NCBI GenBank assembly: GCA_964345225.1 | Contig: CAYFQB010000066.1 | Span: forward strand, 1 to 64,000 | Reading direction: 5' to 3' | DNA from: CAYFQB01 sp964345225 | Lineage (GTDB): Bacteria; Nitrospirota; Thermodesulfovibrionia; Thermodesulfovibrionales; UBA6898 | DNA: 64,000 nucleotides | Shown: piece by piece, positions 60,380 through 64,000 of the stretch | Layout: every line of letters starts with the position of its first letter | Position numbering within the stretch: the first letter of the stretch is position 1 | Made by a program: the position numbers and the translations under genes | The notes under the pieces: generated by a model | Database searches by the model: none | What the model was told of the DNA's origin: nothing | Seen by the model: the letters and a program-made list of their open reading frames with translations, nothing else

Positions 60380-61480
60380 ATGAGTCTCTGGTTTTCATGG
60401 CAAGAGCTGAAAGGCCGAAAAATTGTCTTTTTCATAAACCTTCTCATTATTATGCTTCTCATAGCACTTGCAGTCTCCCTTGATCTCATGGGAAAGGCCA
60501 GGGAGGGTTCCATTCTTAACAGAGTTGACTATATAGGACCGTCCCTTAGTCTGGTACCAAAGGGGGTCAGGTCTTCGGATCTTTCTACAGCACAATTAAA
60601 AGGAAGAACATTTCCCCTGAAAGTCCATTATGATCTCAGTAAGGATTTTTCATCTCTTTTGAGAGCCTCGGAGGCAAGATTGTTAATGAATATGCGTGTA
60701 GGACAGAGAGAGGTGCCTCTCGTGGGAATGGATTTCAACGAAGTTTATTCTTACCCCTTTTCACAGTTCTCATTAAGAGATGATGAAGTCTTGATCGGTA
60801 GTATACTGGCAAGGAAATTAGGGAAGGGTAAAGGAGATACAATTAAGGTAAAGTCACGTAAATTCATGATTGCCGAAATCGTTGATACAACAGGAGGAAT
60901 CGATGACATTTCCGTATTCATGTCCTTACATGTCCTTCAGGAATTGACCGGGAAAGGAGGGTTTATTAATGAGATCCGGATTTACCCCCGGTCATCCTCT
61001 TCTCTCGATATGATTAAGAGCCTGTTTAAAAAACAATATCCTCAGATCGATATAGTAGATTCATACAGGGGTGAGATTGCAGAAGAGGGCATCGAGACTG
61101 TTTTGAGTGATTATCAGAAAGCAGTGTATGCCGCAGCTTTTGTCCTGATCGCAATATGCATTGTCATAAGCACTTATATCAATCTTGACGGCAGAAGATC
61201 GGAGATATCTACCATATACACCTTAGGGGCGACAAAAGGTATTATTTTCCAGATTCTCACATTGAGGAATATCTGGATAGCATTTCTGGGTTCAACTATT
61301 GGCCAGCTTGTAGCACTTCTGATTACCATCTTTCAGGATATTCAGGTAAGCTTTCAGTATATATGGTCCTGGAAGTCCTTTGCATTCGTTGTACTGGGGA
61401 CAATAATTCTTGGATTGCTGGTTACCACACCTTTTACTATTTATTCTGTGTTTAAAAGAAACCTGATTTCACATTTATAA
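60380..61480 (+). CDS. FtsX/MacB-type ABC permease, second subunit
   Basis: A 366-residue permease with an N-terminal helix (14-33), an extracytoplasmic domain (35-245) and three C-terminal helices; YINLDGRRSEISTIYTLGAT is the FtsX-type coupling signature. It shares layout but little sequence with the first permease, so the exporter is probably a heterodimer with one ATPase dimer. It lies 28 bp after the ATPase. The cargo is unknown; the divergent PAC2 operon gives no clear clue. Confidence 0.86.
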   Translation: MSLWFSWQELKGRKIVFFINLLIIMLLIALAVSLDLMGKAREGSILNRVDYIGPSLSLVPKGVRSSDLSTAQLKGRTFPLKVHYDLSKDFSSLLRASEARLLMNMRVGQREVPLVGMDFNEVYSYPFSQFSLRDDEVLIGSILARKLGKGKGDTIKVKSRKFMIAEIVDTTGGIDDISVFMSLHVLQELTGKGGFINEIRIYPRSSSSLDMIKSLFKKQYPQIDIVDSYRGEIAEEGIETVLSDYQKAVYAAAFVLIAICIVISTYINLDGRRSEISTIYTLGATKGIIFQILTLRNIWIAFLGSTIGQLVALLITIFQDIQVSFQYIWSWKSFAFVVLGTIILGLLVTTPFTIYSVFKRNLISHL

Positions 61481-61601
61481 TCTTTCAGGTGTTGATAGAC
61501 AGGTGGAAAGTCTTTCTGGATTTCCATTTTCTCAATTTGCTTCTATGAATTGCATTGATTAAATTCTTCAATTTTTCCTAATATAAGATTTTAATAATAC
61601 T

Positions 61602-62849
61602 ATGAAAGTCCTTCTTGTAAATCCTAACAGATATAGTGATCCCCCTGTCCCTCCGATAGGGCTTGAATACCTTGCAGGCAGTCTTGAAAAGGGTGGACAT
61701 GCTGCAGAGGTAGTTGATTTATGTTTCTCCAGAAATATTTACAAAGATCTGGATGTTGCCTTGAACTCTTTTAGCCCCGATGTCATAGGTGTTTCGGTAA
61801 GAAACATAGACAGTGTGCTCTATCATACAAATGAATTTTTTCTCGGTGAAATTAAAGATATTGTCAATTATCTGAAATCCGAATACGGTGCAACCGTTAT
61901 TTTAGGAGGAAGCGGTATTTCTGTTAACCCAAAGGGTGTATTAGAATATCTGGAGGCAGACTTTGCAATCTCAGGACCTGCAGAAGACACTATCCATGAA
62001 TGTCTTGATGAAATCCAGAATTCCCCGGAAACAAGAAAGATCTTTTATGGAAGGCATAATGCAGGTATTAAATGCATACGGAGGACAGACGTCACAGATT
62101 ACAAGAGATATTTTGAGGCAGGGGGGATAGCAGGGTTCGAGACTCACAAGGGATGCAGTTCCTCATGTGTTTACTGTATTGAAGCAAATTCATGGGTGTC
62201 TTTTAAAAGGGTAGAAGATGTTATAGATGAGATAAAGACTTTCGTCAAAATGGAATATAATCATTTCCATATATGCGACTCTGAATTTAACGAAGACCTC
62301 GACTGTTCGATCGATTTTTGCAACGCATTAAGAAATGAGGAGTTAGATATAAAGTGGGCTGTTTATATGAAACCATCCAACTACAATAAAAAATTATTCA
62401 GGCTGATGAAAGCAACAGGTGCTTACCTTATAACGCTTACGGTTGATTCCTTTAAGAAGTGCCCTCAGTACTGGGAAGATATAGAAAAGATTATATTTAT
62501 TGCAAAGTCAATCGGGATTACTGTAGTTGTTGATTTCCTTACAGGATTTCCTTATGAAGATGGAGATTTATTGCAATGGTGTCTCGACCTGTTCCGGAGA
62601 CTCCAGCCTGAAAGGGTAAATATAAATACCTATATAAGACTCTACACGTCACTGCAGATTACCGGTATAGTTATGAATGACGAGAAATTATGTGGATATC
62701 TTTTAGGGTATATGAATGACGAGAAATTGATAAGACCGGTCTTCTACAATCAAGTAAGTACAGATGAACTAAAAGAGTTGATCGATGGCGACAAGCTTTT
62801 CAGGATAGCAGGGCCGGGAAAGGGGATAAATTACAGAGAATACGTTTGA
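61602..62849 (+). CDS. B12-binding radical SAM protein
   Basis: A 415-residue class B radical SAM enzyme. The N-terminal B12-binding domain (about 1-145) starts MKVLLVNPNRYSDPPVPPIG and has VIGVSVRNIDS and VILGGSGISVNP, but no obvious DxHxxG motif, as in many family members. The radical SAM domain has the cluster cysteines in HKGCSSSCVYCIEAN and a TIM-barrel core (HFHICDSEFNEDLDCSIDFC). The related families include methyltransferases, cyclases and lipid- or antibiotic-modifying enzymes; the substrate is unknown. It stands 121 bp after the ABC exporter. Confidence 0.88.
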   Translation: MKVLLVNPNRYSDPPVPPIGLEYLAGSLEKGGHAAEVVDLCFSRNIYKDLDVALNSFSPDVIGVSVRNIDSVLYHTNEFFLGEIKDIVNYLKSEYGATVILGGSGISVNPKGVLEYLEADFAISGPAEDTIHECLDEIQNSPETRKIFYGRHNAGIKCIRRTDVTDYKRYFEAGGIAGFETHKGCSSSCVYCIEANSWVSFKRVEDVIDEIKTFVKMEYNHFHICDSEFNEDLDCSIDFCNALRNEELDIKWAVYMKPSNYNKKLFRLMKATGAYLITLTVDSFKKCPQYWEDIEKIIFIAKSIGITVVVDFLTGFPYEDGDLLQWCLDLFRRLQPERVNINTYIRLYTSLQITGIVMNDEKLCGYLLGYMNDEKLIRPVFYNQVSTDELKELIDGDKLFRIAGPGKGINYREYV

Positions 62850-63412
62850 GATAGTGTTTGACACATGACATTAAATGCTATATGACATACCTTAATGCAC
62901 CATGTGTGCCCTAAAATCATCTTTTGGGGGATGGCCAGGACACACATGATGCAATTATGGCTCCTTAATAACGCATCGAGTGATAAAATGTACCGTTGAT
63001 TGACATTGCATTAGAAAAAAATTAGTATAATCTAAAATTGTAATTAATATATAAATTAAAATTATAATTTTAAATTTAACAAACAGCTTCGATTAATGTC
63101 AACTAAAAAAGTTCAATTCTCATGACTGTTGACATGACCGGTACTCTCTCGGCATCTTAATAAAATTTTAGAAATATGCTTTCAGAAAGTTCCCATGGCA
63201 ACACAGAAAGAGGCAGGATTAGTTCTGGTAGAATGTTCTAGGTGCCATGTTCGATATTTTTAAAAAAGTCATTAAAATCAAGTATTTACAGAGCTATACT
63301 TTCACATCTTTCCTTTACCTAATTCAATTGCAGAGGTCAATTGGCAGTGATATACTTTATTTAAGGAAAGTATTAAACAGCCTTTCGAGTTTGGGGGAAG
63401 GAGGTGAGTTGT
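62850..63412. other. Intergenic region with a long hairpin
   Basis: A 563-bp spacer. TGCACCATGTGTGCCCT (62896-62912) pairs with AGGACACACATGATGCA (62937-62953), 15 of 17 positions including one wobble, with a 24-base loop. At 63000-63031 TTGACA and TATAAT occur 20 bases apart, a weak promoter candidate on the plus strand. The rest shows no gene. Confidence 0.55.
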
Positions 63413-63580
63413 ATGACACTCGATCTAATTGAGGATGAAAAGAAGGTCATAAGGCATGCTCTCGAGGAGTACCTCTCCAATCTGAGGGAGGAAATTGTAA
63501 AAACAGAAAAACATGGGTGGAAGGAAGTCCTGCACAAGGAAGAAGACATCCTGAAGGATGTAATCAAAAGGCTTTCATAG
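63413..63580 (+). CDS. Small acidic/basic helical protein (55 residues)
   Basis: A short gene starting MTLDLIEDEKKVIRHALEEY and ending KEEDILKDVIKRLS. The sequence is a pair of amphipathic helices with a tryptophan between them. I recall similar short proteins as recurrent hypotheticals in Nitrospirota-like genomes. A perfect ribosome site, GGAAGGAGGTG, precedes ATG 63413 and a strong terminator follows the stop, so expression is likely. Function unknown; it has no secretion signal. Confidence 0.75.
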   Translation: MTLDLIEDEKKVIRHALEEYLSNLREEIVKTEKHGWKEVLHKEEDILKDVIKRLS

Positions 63581-63615
63581 CATGATGACCTGAAAGAAAA
63601 TAACTTTAAATATTT

Positions 63616-63639
63616 AGGGGACTAAAAGTCCCCTTTTTT
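63616..63639 (+). terminator. Intrinsic terminator
   Basis: AGGGGACT and AGTCCCCT form a perfect 8-bp stem with a three-base loop, followed by TTTTT. It closes the small-protein transcript before the sensor gene. Confidence 0.9.
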
Positions 63640-63712
63640 ATTAGGAGGATAGACGATTTAACTTTTACTAAACGTTATAACTTAGGTTATATTAAAATAA
63701 GAGAGGGGTAAC

Positions 63713-64000
63713 GTGTTAAACTCCTTTAGACTTATCGCCGGATCCCTTACAGGCAAGCTCGTTATAGTTTTAGGCCTACTGTTTTTAGTTGGGGGCGGCA
63801 TCTTCTGGTATACATCTATCCAGACTGACAAAAAAAACTTAATGGATAATACCATAACATTTGTCTCCTCTTTTTCTGAGGTTGTGAAGAGGAGTATCAG
63901 ATACGATATGCTCCAGTTTAAAAGAGAGGATATCCAAATGATACTGGAGTCTATCGGTGCATCTGAATCGATAAAAAGAGTAAGGGTATTCGACAGTAAA
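63713..64000 (+). CDS. Membrane-bound sensor (partial, runs off the right edge)
   Basis: The first 96 residues of a two-component or chemotaxis-type sensor: a short basic start (LNSFRLIAGSLTGK), a transmembrane helix (about residues 15-35, LVIVLGLLFLVGGGIFW), and the beginning of an extracytoplasmic domain (TFVSSFSEVVKRSIRYDMLQ, VRVFDSK). Such N termini occur in HAMP-containing kinases that sense through a double-PAS-like domain. The start is GTG 63713 after GAGGGG. The signalling output lies outside the window. Confidence 0.8.
   Translation, partial: MLNSFRLIAGSLTGKLVIVLGLLFLVGGGIFWYTSIQTDKKNLMDNTITFVSSFSEVVKRSIRYDMLQFKREDIQMILESIGASESIKRVRVFDSK

Noticed and set aside
63195..63263. A 22-codon frame ending with a CSRCH heme-like motif
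   Set aside because: Too short, with no good ribosome site and no cytochrome context; a single CxxCH can occur by chance.

Overview
The window (about 38% G+C by eye) comes from a Gram-negative, probably anaerobic bacterium with an LPS-type outer membrane, cyclic-di-GMP signalling and compact, largely strand-clustered genes. The mix of genes (DUF116, bacterial PAC2 proteins, a stand-alone EF-Tu-like domain, a Lon-like AAA_32 protease, the ilvC-psd-pssA-leuA order and large secreted proteins with DUF11 or FG-GAP repeats) fits the Nitrospirota (Thermodesulfovibrionia-like) or a deltaproteobacterial relative. This placement is inference; no 16S rRNA gene is present.

Positions 1-21,900 form a cell-envelope polysaccharide region. 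After a partial hisA come an MsbA-type lipid exporter, six glycosyltransferases (GT2, GT4 and related, GT39), a methyltransferase, an unusual protein with two LPS-kinase domains, and enzymes for sugar nucleotides: two UDP-glucose 4-epimerases, UDP-glucose 6-dehydrogenase, a UDP-GlcNAc-type dehydrogenase, phosphomannomutase and GDP-mannose pyrophosphorylase. Together they would make UDP-Gal, UDP-GlcA, an oxidised HexNAc and GDP-Man for LPS core or capsule. No Wzx or Wzy is visible. The region is rich in dispersed repeats; two 116-bp near-identical arms lie inverted around the second galE, and a pyrimidine word repeat has entered the manC reading frame.

Positions 22,000-46,700 are mostly housekeeping: an M48 protease, a divergent deacetylase, an ArsA-like ATPase, rpsT, pyk, nadB, then ilvC-psd and pssA-leuA for branched-chain amino acids and phosphatidylethanolamine, a Lon-like protease overlapping lpxL, and several small proteins. 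Between psd and pssA, on the opposite strand, sits a sigma-70 gene whose leader carries two tandem cyclic-di-GMP-I (GEMM-I) riboswitches separated by an intrinsic terminator. This is the most striking regulatory unit here.

Positions 46,700-54,500 encode two very large secreted proteins on the minus strand: an M6-type metalloprotease with four DUF11 repeats, and a protein of FG-GAP, MopE-like calcium/copper motif and beta-helix parts with recently duplicated repeats. Positions 54,900-58,400 hold a minus-strand operon of two PAC2-family proteins, an amidohydrolase and a DUF116 protein. It is divergent from a permease-ATPase-permease ABC exporter followed by a B12-binding radical SAM protein. 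The window ends in a 55-residue small protein and the start of a membrane sensor. A palindromic repeat with ends reading TACCCCGTTAGAAA recurs at gene ends between 15 and 55 kb and probably serves as terminators.
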